In this document: in pieces, positions 11,531-22,012 of the stretch | Layout: every line of letters begins with the position of its first letter | Position numbering within the stretch: position 1 is the first letter of the stretch | Source of the DNA: Lamellibrachia columna | Lineage: Eukaryota > Annelida > Polychaeta > Sabellida > Siboglinidae | DNA: 64,000 nucleotides | Assembly: GCA_963662155.1 (NCBI GenBank) | Contig: OY759275.1 | Span: forward strand, 4,858,206-4,922,205 | Direction: 5' to 3' | The notes under the pieces: generated by a model | Seen by the model: only the letters and a program-made list of their open reading frames with translations | Told to the model about the DNA's origin: nothing | Database searches by the model: none | Made by a program: the position numbers and the translations under genes

Positions 11531-13319
11531 GCAAGTAAAAAATGTCTACGAAAACCATTTATCTTAACTTTTTATCTTTACTTAATTTGGTCGTGCAATG
11601 AAGTATTGAGGTATGCAACACCGCATAAATATCAGCACATATTATTCACAAACCATTCAATCATTTAAGATAAAAACTTAACTTCTGACGGATATACTCA
11701 TTTGTCACAAGAACAATTCAGGCTGTGTTATGTGCAATACGACATAAACTACTTGACTGCTAAAACATGATCATCGAATTGACCGACGTTTAGCGAGTAG
11801 TAGGCTACAATTTGAAAAATGCGTTTCTTTGCCCTCACATTAGCTGGGAAGACAATTTCAGACAATGCGATGTCGTTGGCCAAATGAAATTCTAGTAGTT
11901 AAAATTAAATATATTGTCATGTATATTTAAAAAAACATTTAACATTTCATTCATATACCTATGAGAAAATAAATAAAATAAAATGCACACACTTAATTCA
12001 TACTGATACTTTTGTGCTTTACATAACTGAAACATTGCCTATATTCCATAAATGAGATTTCCTGGAGAGAAAAACCTAAATAAAAGCATCACATTAGGGT
12101 AAAGTTAAATCGAATAGTAATAATATTTCCCATACAACATAACGTCTTTTATTGTCCTGCTAGACACCTGGAGGGAGTCAACTATGACAATGTTGTTGCA
12201 CACGCTGCCTGTTCGATTATCCAAACTACCCAAAGACTTTCGTCTTGTGTTTTGTTCTGATGTGCTATTTGCCTCTCACCCGTATTGATTCGTAGCTGTA
12301 AATATCCATGTATAATTTAAAACAGATAAAAGGAAAATACAATGAAATGCAAAAATCTTCAAACCAATGATACAAACCACAATAAGATACTGAAAAACTT
12401 GCAACATGTCACATTGATACGTAATAATGCTTATTCTTTCTACGAAATAGCATTTGACAGACGAATTCACTAAAATACCAAACATAAACCAAGATCTAGT
12501 AGAACAATCCAAAACTGACTGCTGCCAACAAACAATAATCATTAAAAAAGATGCTAATTCAACCGTCTTCATTATTCCTACTTGTTCATAATTTCAAAAA
12601 AAGTAATTTTTTTGGCAAAATCAGTAACCACAAACTCAAACTATTCAAGGGAAACCGAAAACTAAGATCAAACATAATTAACAGATTTGGCATACGCGAA
12701 CAATCTAGCACTACACAAAGACGAAGAGGTATACCAACGACACAACATAACACAACATAACACAACACAACTATTGAGTAATAATCGTTGTCAACAGATG
12801 GATGAGAACTGTATAGATCTTGAACATAATGCGATATCGGGCAAGTTTCACAAGTGTCCCTGATTGAGAGAAACGAGGAAACTGAGTAACTACCCTTGCC
12901 ACAATATTTTGCACACGTTAAAAGAGAAAGATACTGATGGATACGATGAAGATACAGATGTGATAAAAAGGCAAAGACCTGTTAGTGAATCAAAGATAAC
13001 TCCCAGATTTCGAGCTGAGGCTGCAAGTGTAATATTTGACAGAGTAATTCTTCCACGTACACCTATGCATTTCACTCTTTTCACAATGCTAGTGACAGTT
13101 CACACATACACCTTCTAGGTGACAGGTATTAATTGTATTTTCCTATATTTTAGGTTTAATAACGTCACCACACGCATCTGCTTTAACGACATGACGCCTT
13201 TCTAACAGTTTGTTGCTTGCCCTTACAATTTATCTTGCGTGCGAGTGTGTGTGCAAACGCGCGTGTGCATAGTGTGTATTATTCATTACACAGAGTGCAT
13301 ATGCTGTATTCCATTCTAA
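11531..13319. other. Unassigned AT-rich stretch
   Basis: No gene recognised. The longest frames are a minus-strand 98-codon frame at 12276-12572 and a plus-strand 84-codon frame at 12864-13118. Both are open in copy B as well, but they differ by amino-acid-changing substitutions without a visible excess of silent ones, so they show no sign of purifying selection. A short ACAACATAAC repeat lies at about 12738-12772. Confidence 0.5.
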
Positions 13320-14725
13320 CCCATTAGACCCCACACATTGAATTAAGCGTGTGCTGCTTTTCCCCGGGCAACTGAGGCAGATTTTGAAAATAATGGGTGC
13401 TTGTAGTTTTTAAGCTGTAGCTTCAAAAGTATTGATATCTTAAAATTGCAAGTTATGTTTATTTTGAAGCAAATTGAATTATTTATGCAATGGTGTAACT
13501 GTGGTATATATAAGCTTGTTATATGTTGTCATTCTGATGTGTGGAACTTCGGAAATAATTTTTTTTAACAAATATTGACAGTGAAGTGTGACATGATAGT
13601 CATATTTTATTACAATAACATCACTAACTGCTGGCTCCACACAAGGAAATGTTCTTTCTATGCATGGTACTGCACAAAGAATCCAATTTTGCACAAATGC
13701 ACATTGCATGTCAGACATCCAAAGCATGTCTCAATTGCACGTTCAGGTGGCCGTTTCACTCCGTTTTCACGACACAACTGACAAGCTCATTTTTATGACA
13801 ATGAGTTGTTGGAGTTCTCATCAGGGATGTCATCACTACTATTACATGCCACCTGAAACAAACAAACAGCTACAGTAATGAAAACAGAATAAGAATTGTT
13901 ATGCATTTGTCACATGTCACATATCCAACACAACAATGTCAAATTATCATTTTTACAAGCAGCCAATAATGACATGACTTTTTTAAAGTTTACTAATATC
14001 TGAAATATAGATAAATATAATTAATTACAAAGACCACTGACACCGTCAATATAATAAAATTGTCAACAATGTCCAAAGGCAAAGCAACAACACCACCCAT
14101 CCAGGCACCGCCCAGGCCAGGGCTTGAATGTTTACATGCTCGTCGGGCCAGATTTTTCTGTTTTATTTACTCATTTGCTTTATAATTCATTATATAACAT
14201 GCACAACTAACCACGTAATCTAAGCCGAGTAAATGGCACAAAACACACAATGTCAGTGTTGAAACAGTCGACAAGCTGAATAAGACGGTGACCAGGCTAC
14301 TCTTGGACGAAGAAAACCAACCGACGCCATCTTCAATTTATCGCTCACTCAGTCAAAGATCGAGCCACATATAAATCTTACCTCCACATCCATCTCAGAA
14401 GCACTTTCATCCGAAGATTCATCCCTAAATTCGCGCAAACTTCATCTGCAGTGAACGCATCTGTTCTACGAGAAACGGCCATTTTTAAAGCCCACCAGTG
14501 CTCGACTTCAAACGCGATTATCTCCGAAATTTTCAATACGACCATAATATTTTATGTTAATTTTACCCACAATTCATAGCTAAGATATGTAGAATTCCGC
14601 TAGTTTTAGTTTCATATCAATCCACCCGATGACGCCACCTCCACAGCCTTTTTCCCCAACGGACGCTTGCGGGCGCCGTGGGGAAAACAAGGTCGGACGC
14701 TTTCGGACGCGTGGGGTCTAATGGG
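13320..14725. mobile_element. Candidate non-autonomous DNA transposon with 15-bp terminal inverted repeats
   Basis: The left end CCCATTAGACCCCAC (13320-13334) is the exact reverse complement of the right end GTGGGGTCTAATGGG (14711-14725), giving a 1406-bp element. I see no transposase frame inside. CCC...GGG termini recall piggyBac-like elements, but the flanks read TTCTAA on the left and CTCTAA on the right rather than a clean TTAA duplication, so the superfamily is unassigned. The interior includes a minus-strand 82-codon frame that I do not recognise. The copy-B element (44035-45609) carries a LINE insertion. Confidence 0.5.
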
Positions 14726-14824
14726 CTCTAATAGGTGCACTGTATATCAACATGTCTCGCAGTGAGGATAATAATGTTGCACTAGGGTCTGGTGTAATTT
14801 GTCCGTCACACGTGACTGACTTCG

Positions 14825-15004
14825 ATGGCGGCACATCCAATGGGTATTCTGTGGACAAGCACACATCCCGGTCTGTTTCAATGCATCTTGAATTTGCATA
14901 GCATAAACTATACTGGCTGGGTAGAGTATTTTAAGACAAGATCTTCTTTAGCTGGATCACACCTGCGACTAGAGAGATCACTTCCAAGATGTTGTTGGCA
15001 ATCG
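14825..15004 (+). other. Open frame ending at a strong splice-donor sequence, unidentified
   Basis: The ATG at 14825 opens a 60-codon frame that ends exactly at TCG|GTGAGTAAG (GT at 15005-15006), a near-consensus 5' splice site in phase 0. The same frame is present and, as far as I can see, unchanged at 45709-45888. The predicted peptide has no recognised domain. It could be a 5' exon of an unknown gene or a chance donor in transposon-flanking DNA. Confidence 0.2.
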
Positions 15005-15218
15005 GTGAGTAAGACTGCATTATTTTGGTGTGCGAGTATGTGAGGCGTTTTCGATCAAACTAACTGCTGATTTTTGGGATATTCTTATAAATGGGATAAA
15101 TAAATTGATTAAATATTGTTGGATTTAAAATAAAGCACATATTTCTGCGTACATATTGGGAGCGTTTTGATTCTGTATAACAGCGTCGAGCCTTAAATAA
15201 CATAATACCTTTACGACG

Positions 15219-15226
15219 TATATAAG
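15219..15226 (+). promoter_or_regulatory. TATA box upstream of the plus-strand peptide gene
   Basis: TATATAAG, about 250 bp upstream of the signal-peptide exon. Transcription would start near 15250; the donor of the short non-coding first exon is not resolved. The same sequence is at 46103-46110. Confidence 0.5.
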
Positions 15227-15475
15227 TGACAGATGTTCGACCACTGTTTGTGTTTCCTGAAAGCTCTGGTCAACCATTGACTAGCTAAAATGTAGAGATA
15301 AACACTAATTTGAGTACTGCTTGCACACTTATCCCATCACGAGAAGCGATTGTTTACCTCTTATTTTGTGTTTAATCAGCTTAAAACACGATGTTTAAAT
15401 CACCTTATGCACAAATTCTTTTGTATGCAAATTGGTCTATTACAAAACTACTATTGGTGTTTTTGTGACACGCAG

Positions 15476-16225
15476 GTTTTCATCAGAATGAAGGTTTTCG
15501 TCTTCTTCGTCGCTGTTTGCATCTTCGCTCTCGTCATGCCTCAGACGTACGCCGAGGAGGAGGGTGAACCGGCGGTCCGCAAGGCCAGAGCATATAAACA
15601 CCCAGGTGTGTGATTGATGCGACAAGATGTGTTTCCGGGGTAAATTCAACCCATGTTCGACGTTCAACATTTTATAATTATGCTAATGGGTTTGTTTAAA
15701 TGTACTAGTTCAAGATGTTCTTCACTGGTTTTGGTCTTACGAATTCAGAGCAATATGATTTTTCATAACTCACCCCCGTTTCAAATTACAACTCAACACA
15801 TTATTGGAGAACATCTGGAGAAAACTAGTTTGTGTGGAACTTATTTATAAAAAAAACTTGCTGAATACCCACGCACGTCTGAATAATACTTTGCACAAGT
15901 GTTTCATCGAAGAAGTGTATTCATTATCGATCTGACCAATAGATCTATTTCTGCATGGCCTGGGTGTTTAAAAAACAACAGCAGCAGTATAAAGGTTTAC
16001 ATTTTCAACGGTTTTTGTTTATGCCGCTCCGGTGATCTGCGCTGCCAAGAACTATATCAAATGGCGCTATGGTTGATTTTTTTTTTATATTGTATGTGTG
16101 TACTTGTAACACAGATTCTTGACACACATGTCATGTCTCTTCCAGGTCCCTCGGTTTGTGCAGTCCGTTGTCACTACGGTTCTTGCTACAAGATATGTGG
16201 TACCTGCGCTGCTGGGTTAGCATAA
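15476..16225 (+). pseudogene. Cysteine-rich secreted peptide gene, frameshifted copy A
   Basis: The exon starting at 15476 follows the acceptor GTGACACGCAG and carries the start ATG at 15488. It encodes a signal peptide (MKVFVFFVAVCIFALVMPQ) and an acidic pro-region, and ends in phase 1 at 15605 with CAG|GTGTGT. After a 540-bp intron the acceptor CTCTTCCAG opens the mature exon at 16146. Its first five cysteines are identical to copy B. A 10-bp deletion then shifts the frame, the last four cysteines are lost and translation ends at TAA 16223-16225. In the pro-region five bases differ from copy B in about 118, four of them amino-acid changing. The gene is probably non-functional as a peptide, although the product would still be secreted if made. 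AATAAA lies at 16391. Confidence 0.75.
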
Positions 16226-16390
16226 TCGCACGGTGCATGTGTTGCTAGTTAATGCGACATCGACAAACCCGTTACAACGAAACAACAGGCTGGAACACAG
16301 CATACATAGTGTACTGTTATTTTAACAGCATTGCTATTGTCTCGCTGAAGGGACGAATATGAATAGTCGCAAATGTCATCGACTACTCCC

Positions 16391-16396
16391 AATAAA
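16391..16396 (+). terminator. Polyadenylation signal AATAAA of the plus-strand peptide gene
   Basis: AATAAA 166 bases beyond the premature stop, about 60 bases before the 26-bp minisatellite begins. It is conserved in copy B at 47285-47290. Confidence 0.55.
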
Positions 16397-16455
16397 ATGA
16401 TGTAATATTAATATCTCCAATGTTGTCTATATCGATATCTACACGTTACCTCTCT

Positions 16456-18600
16456 GTGAGAGTAGGGAGAAGTGGAGCCAGGTGAGAGTAGGGAGAAGTG
16501 GGGCTAGGTGAGAGTAGGGAGAAGTGGGGCCAGGTGAGAGTAGGGAGAAGTGGGGCTAGGTGAGAGTAGGGATTAGTGGGGCTAGGTGAGAGTAGGGAGA
16601 AGTGGGGCCAGGTGAGAGTAGGGCGAAGTGGGGCCAGGTGGGAGTAGGGCGAAGTGGGGCTAGGTGAGAGTAGGGAGAAGTGGGGCTAGGTGAGAGTAGG
16701 GAGAAGTGGGGCCAGGTGAGAGTAGGGAGAAGTGGGGCCAGGTGAGAGTAGGGCGAAGTGGGGCTAGGTGAGAGTAGGGAGAAGTGGAGCTAGGTGAGAG
16801 TAGGGAGAAGTGGGGCCAGGTGAGAGTAGGGAGAAGTGGGGCCAGGTTAGAGTAGGGAGAAGTGGGGCCAGGTGAGAGTAGGGCGAAGTGGGGCTAGGTG
16901 AGAGTAGGGAGAAGTGGAGCTAGGTGAGAGTAGGGAGAAGTGGGGCCAGGTGAGAGTAGGGAGAAGTGGGGCCAGGTTAGAGTAGGGAGAAGTGGGGCCA
17001 GGTGAGAGTAGGGAGAAGTGGGGCTAGGTGAGAGTAGGGAGAAGTGGGGCCAGGTGAGAATAGGGAGAAGTGGGGCTAGGTGAGAGTAGGGCGAAGTGGG
17101 GCTAGGTGAGAGTAGGGAGAAGTGGGGCTAGGTGAGAGTAGGGAGAAGTGGGGCCAGGTGAGAGTAGGGAGAAGTGGGGCCAGGTGAGAGTAGGGCGAAG
17201 TGGGGCTAGGTGAGAGTAGGGAGAAGTGGGGCTAGGTGAGAGTAGGGAGAAGTGGGGCCAGGTGAGAGTAGGGAGAAGTGGGGCCAGGTGAGAGTAGGGC
17301 GAAGTCGGGCTAGGTGAGAGTAGGGAGAAGTGGGGCCAGGTGAGAGTAGGGAGAAGTGGGGCCAGGTGATAGTAGGGAGAAGTGGGGCTAGCTGAGAGTA
17401 GGGAGAAGTAAGGCCAGGTGAGAGTAGGGAGAAGTGGGGCTAGGTGAGAGTAGGGAGAAGTGGGGCCAGGTGAGAGTAGGGAGAAGTGTGGCCAGGTGAG
17501 AGTAGGGAGAAGTGGGGCCAGGTGAGAGTAGGGAGAAGTGGGGCCAGGTGAGAGTAGGGAGAAGTGGGGCCAGGTGAGAGTAGGGAGAAGTGGGGCCAGG
17601 TGAGAGTAGGGAGAAGTGGGGCCAGGTGAGAGTAGGGAGAAGTGGGGCTAGGTGAGAGTAGGGAGAAGTGAGGCCAGGTGAGAGTAGGGCGAAGTGGGGC
17701 TAGGTGAGAGTAGGGAGAAGTGGGGCTAGGTGAGAGTAGGGAGAAGTGGGGCCAGGTGAGAGTAGGGAGAAGTGGGGCCAGGTGAGAGTAGGGAGAAGTG
17801 GGGCCAGGCGAGAGTAGGGAGAAGTGGGGCTAGGTGAGAGTAGGGAGAAGTGAGGCCAGGTGAGAGTAGGGAGAAGTGGGGCTAGGTGAGAGAAGGGAGA
17901 AGTGGGGCCAGGTGAGAGTAGGGAGAAGTGGGGCCAGATGAGAGTAGGGAGAAGTGGGGCTAGGTGAGAGTAGGGAGAAGTGGGGCTAGGTGAGAGTAGG
18001 GAGAAGTGGGGCCAGGCGAGAGTAGGGAGAAGTGGGGCCAGGTGAGAGTAGGGAGAAGTGAGGCCAGATGAGAGTAGGTAGAAGTGGGGCTAGGTGAGAG
18101 TAGGGAGAAGTGGGGCTAGGTGAGAGTAGGGAGAAGTGGGGCCAGGTGAGAGTAGGGAGAAGTGGGGCCAGGTAAGAGTAGGGAGAAGTGGGGCCAGGTG
18201 AGAGTAGGGAGAAGTGGGGCTAGGTGAGAGTAGGGAGAAGTGGGGCCAGGTGAGAGTAGGGAGAAGTGGGGCCAGGCGAGAGTAGGGAGAAGTGGGGCCA
18301 GGTGAGAGTAGGGAGAAGTGAGGCCAGATGAGAGTAGGGAGAAGTGGGGCTAGGTGAGAGTAGGGAGAAGTGAGGCCAGGTGAGAGTAGGGAGAAGTGAG
18401 GCCAGGTGAGAGTAGGGAGAAGTGGGGCCAGGTGAGAGTAGGGAGAAGTGGGGCCAGGTGAGAGTAGGGAGAAGTGGGGCCAGGCGAGAGTAGGGAGAAG
18501 TGGGGCCAGGTGAGAGTAGGGAGAAGTGGAGCCAGGTGAGAGTAGGGAGAAGTGGGGCTAGGTGAGAGTAGGGAGAAGTGAGGCCAGGTGAGAGTAGGGA
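16456..18600. repeat. 26-bp G-rich minisatellite, about 82 units
   Basis: The unit reads roughly GTGAGAGTAGGGAGAAGTGG plus GGCCAG or GGCTAG. Nearly every unit keeps the 26-bp length, with substitutions at a few positions (GAGAAG/GCGAAG, GGGGCC/GAGGCC, CCAG/CTAG). The plus strand is almost all purine. Unit junctions read CCAG|GTGAGAGT or CTAG|GTGAGAGT, which resemble 5' splice sites. It begins just downstream of the peptide gene's polyadenylation signal. The copy-B array is longer (47351-51157). Confidence 0.97.
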
Positions 18601-20830
18601 GTAACTTTTGTCCTCAACGTTTGTAGCTATATGGTTTTTTGGATCGGCCTATGTGGATTTTCACTACCTGACATTTTGTCGCTTTGAAGCGCATGTGGCA
18701 CTTAGCCTACCATTTAGTAAGGTTATTGAGGTAATTATGTAGCGCATCGGAATCTAAAATATATAGAATAGTTCACTGCTGGCGTGTCACATGACACACG
18801 CTGAAGAAGGACTGGTGGGAGCTCTTGGCCGACGTCTCGGTTCAGCGAAGGTTTTGTTCTATGAATGTTTATTGATTTTTCTCCTAAACCAGTTCGCCAC
18901 ATGATCGAAAATCCTTACATCTTTCATTAAACACTGGTGGCATGTGTTAAATAACATGAATCTAAATTAATACGTTTGTCGCGAGCGGATTGATTTGCGA
19001 TTACAGCTGTATCCAGTGGAAATATATTTTCATCCGGTAAGTAAACCGGGATTAAGCTCGATGAACCTCAGTGGTCTTAAAGGTCCATCCACAATTAAAG
19101 ATCCCTCCAAAATTAAAGGTCCCTCCACAATAAAATTTTGTTGCTCATCTCATTTCAAAATAAAATTAATTTTGCGAAAACTAAAACCTACCTAGTATCC
19201 ACTAAGACATGTTAGCTCGTTTGTGCAACTGTTGTATGTAGTTTTTTTGTGAAATCATTAGACAATCTATTAATGTATTTGATGCTTGATCCAGCATTTA
19301 TTGAAGTGAAAATAGAAAAGTTGAAAATTCACGAATTTCGCCATTGCCTTGGCATTGCCATTGGTAAAAATTCATTACATTGTCATGTGATAGGTGAGAA
19401 TATAGAAGTCACGCCATGACCAACCATGGCGTTGGACATAAAGTGTTTACCGTTTTCAATAGCCACTATTTTGAGCTTTGCCATACAAATTTCGATGATT
19501 TGAACGAAATATGCACTTTTTCGATTAAATCGGCTGTCGCTATTACTTAAACTATTCACACACTATAATATATTAAGACACCAACCAACCGGATTCGAGA
19601 CCGGCTAAATCAGTTGAGGATGGAGTTTTAACATGATTTTTTGTAATGTCGAAAACTCATCAAAATTGGAAAATTAGTTGAGAGAGCTCGGCAAGTTACA
19701 TTGCATACCTTTCAAATGATACGGTTACAGAAGAAGGTAATTGGGCGTGCTGTGGCGCCCCCTACAGCAGTACATAAACTCAATTTATGAAAGAAAATTC
19801 GTGGTGCCATCTGACAAACAGAACAGAACTAAACAGTAAATAATAGTTTTCATTCAAGTGAGCGATAACACAAATATAATATATTTTAATGTGTAAAATG
19901 TGCGTGTTATTCAACTGTTAAAAAGTCTTTGTTTTCATGAAAACGAACGTACATATTGAAGAATGCAATCTTGCAATTAGTTGTTACCTCTCACTTATAC
20001 AATTCTTAGTTATGTCACTTTCTTAATAAAGTAGTCAATGCAAATATACAGCATTTATATAGGGGCCTAATTGTTGTGAAATGGTATAAATTGTGTATCC
20101 CATGTGAACCGTGTAAATCTAATAATTCACCGTAAACGTTGAACTTAATCGCTATTCAAGCGTCTTTAATTGGATATCTCGTTCATCTACCTTTAAAAAA
20201 GCAAAGCAAATTTACTATTCAGTTCCTCATCAATGATTTCCGGCTACTTGGACTTGGTGCAGCGACTTGAATTTGGTGTAGATCATTTACAGAAAAACGC
20301 GGTATATCAAATAGAATAAGTATTACTATTGAATATATATTATACACAAACGTATTGTAGACATATATTAGGAAACAGGTTTTGTTAATTATTAGTCAGA
20401 GGGAGTATTTTAGAGTAAGTTAGTTTCGGATTCTGTCAGGGAATTCAGCGAGCGATAATAGGGTTGTTTACTATTCGAAAATTGAGATAGCATAGTGAAT
20501 AGTTTACATTGGCTAATATATATATAAGATAAAGTGATCTATTTACTTAAATTACATACATAAGGTAATATCTGACATAATGGTAGTAAACGTTTTCGGT
20601 AAAAAGGATTAACAGCAGGATTTTAGCGTAAATTAGTACACACTGACTTCGTTGTTTTGTTACACAGTGTTCTCCGTATTCGCTAGGACTAGGTGGCAGG
20701 TTTTTTTTTCTCATGCGAGGTTAATAGAAGACACAGTTAGCAAGTATATTAGACTAAAGTGTTCTTTTGATCACAAAAACAGCCTTATTCAAGGCTAAAG
20801 TACGTAGCAAACTAATTAAAACTAAATTGT
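18601..20830. other. Unassigned stretch up to the LINE, including its probable 5' untranslated region
   Basis: No gene recognised. A small direct repeat of about 18 bp (variants of GGTCCATCCACAATTAAAGA) lies at about 19080-19135 and creates a short lysine-rich frame. The last few hundred bases probably belong to the 5' untranslated region of the LINE that follows, but its exact 5' end cannot be placed because both copies share the same flank. Confidence 0.5.
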
Positions 20831-21975
20831 ATGATGGCGCCGTGCAAACGGCAGTTAAAGGCCACAAGGCACTTAATTTGTGGCAGTTGCAGTAACTGGG
20901 TGGACTTCGTCAAGTCTGGGTGCAAGAAGTCCTGGGCTGAGGTCCAGGCAGATAGTTTTAGTTTTTAGTGTTGGGGATGTACGAAGATGAAGGAACTAGA
21001 GGTGGAGTTGGAAGAGCTGAGACTGCTCGTTGTGGCAATGGTGGGAAGGGAACAGGGAGGTTGTGCCAGTAGTTCCGGTGGGGGAACAGTAGATGATAAA
21101 GTGGGGAAAGACACAAGAGATGCTAGGGAGAGCTCACCGCAGCCTGGGAGGAAGCTGAGAGGAGGGAAGGTGACAGGTCGTAGGGAGACAGGATGTAAGG
21201 AGACGGGAAGGAAAGGAACGGGAGGGAAGACAACCGGAGCGAAGGAGAGGGGAGTAGGGGAGACAGGAGGGAAGGAGAAGGGAGTGGGGGAGACAGGAGG
21301 GAAGGAGAAGGGAGTGGGGGAGATGGGAGGGAAAACAACAGGAGTGAAGGAGAGGGAAGTGGTGGAGACAAGAGCAAAGGAGTGGGGGAGACAGGAGCGA
21401 AGGAGACAGGAGGGAAGGGGTCAGGACAGAATGTGATGGAGGGGATCGAACGGAAGAGTTATTCTGCAGCAGTGATAGAGGGGGTGAGGAAGAGAGCGAG
21501 GGTGTTTGTGGGGGATTCGATAGTTAGGAAGACCGACAGAGTCTTAAACAAGGGAGATGATGTGGTGGTCTGCTTGCCTGGAGCCAAAATAGAGGCGATA
21601 ACTGAGAGGGTAAAAAACATTGTAGGCTCGGGTGAGGGTGGATCTGTTTTAGAACACGTAGGGACAAATAACGTAGAGAGGGAGGGTACAACTGCCATAG
21701 TTAGGAAATATAGGCAGTTGGTCAGAACACTAAAACAGACGCGGGTTGAGCAGGTAATACTGTCAGGGATTTTACCTGTAATGGGCAGGAGGGGTCACAA
21801 ATATCGAAATTGTCGGGGGATGGCAATTAACATGTTAGTCCAGAAGTTATGTAGGGAAGAGGAAGTTGGATTTGTGGATTTATGGGGAAGTTTTGTTGGG
21901 AGGGCTGATATGTACATGAAGGATGGGCTTCATTTAAGTGGAAAGGGGGCGGCAGTATTCGCGGAGGTACAATGA
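20831..21975 (+). pseudogene. LINE ORF1: zinc finger plus SGNH esterase-like protein, broken
   Basis: From ATG 20831 the frame shows C-x2-C-x2-W and further C and C-x2-C positions (C17, C20, C31, C47, C50), a PHD-like finger, but an in-frame TAG at 20966-20968 sits between W35 and C47. A coiled-coil-like Glu/Leu segment (MKELEVELEELRLLVV, 20987 on) and a Gly/Lys/Glu repeat region follow. A frameshift near 21376 (8 bases missing relative to copy B) moves reading into the frame at 21382-21975, which has the three SGNH blocks GDS, GTNN and DGLH. About 41 bp near 21965 are also missing, removing the normal C-terminus. The ORF1 of CR1-group LINEs is known to carry PHD and esterase domains; its function in retrotransposition is not settled. 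Confidence 0.8.
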
Positions 21976-22012
21976 CAAATATTTTTGGAAGTAAACATTC
22001 TTTAAACTAGAA

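Noticed and set aside
12276..12572. 98-residue minus-strand secreted or membrane protein
   Set aside because: It is open in both copies, but the differences I see change amino acids, and no splice or promoter context supports it. Hydrophobic composition reflects the AT-rich DNA.
12864..13118. 84-residue plus-strand acidic/basic protein
   Set aside because: No recognisable family. Two amino-acid changes and no visible silent changes between copies; insufficient to call a gene.
15350..15613. Longer N-terminus for the plus-strand peptide starting at an upstream non-ATG codon
   Set aside because: The upstream part lies before a good splice acceptor (GTGACACGCAG), and the ATG at 15488 gives a proper signal peptide matching the minus-strand relative.
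21123..21377. Pro/Ser/Leu-rich minus-strand protein
   Set aside because: It is the complement of the Gly/Lys/Glu repeat part of LINE ORF1, with no independent support.
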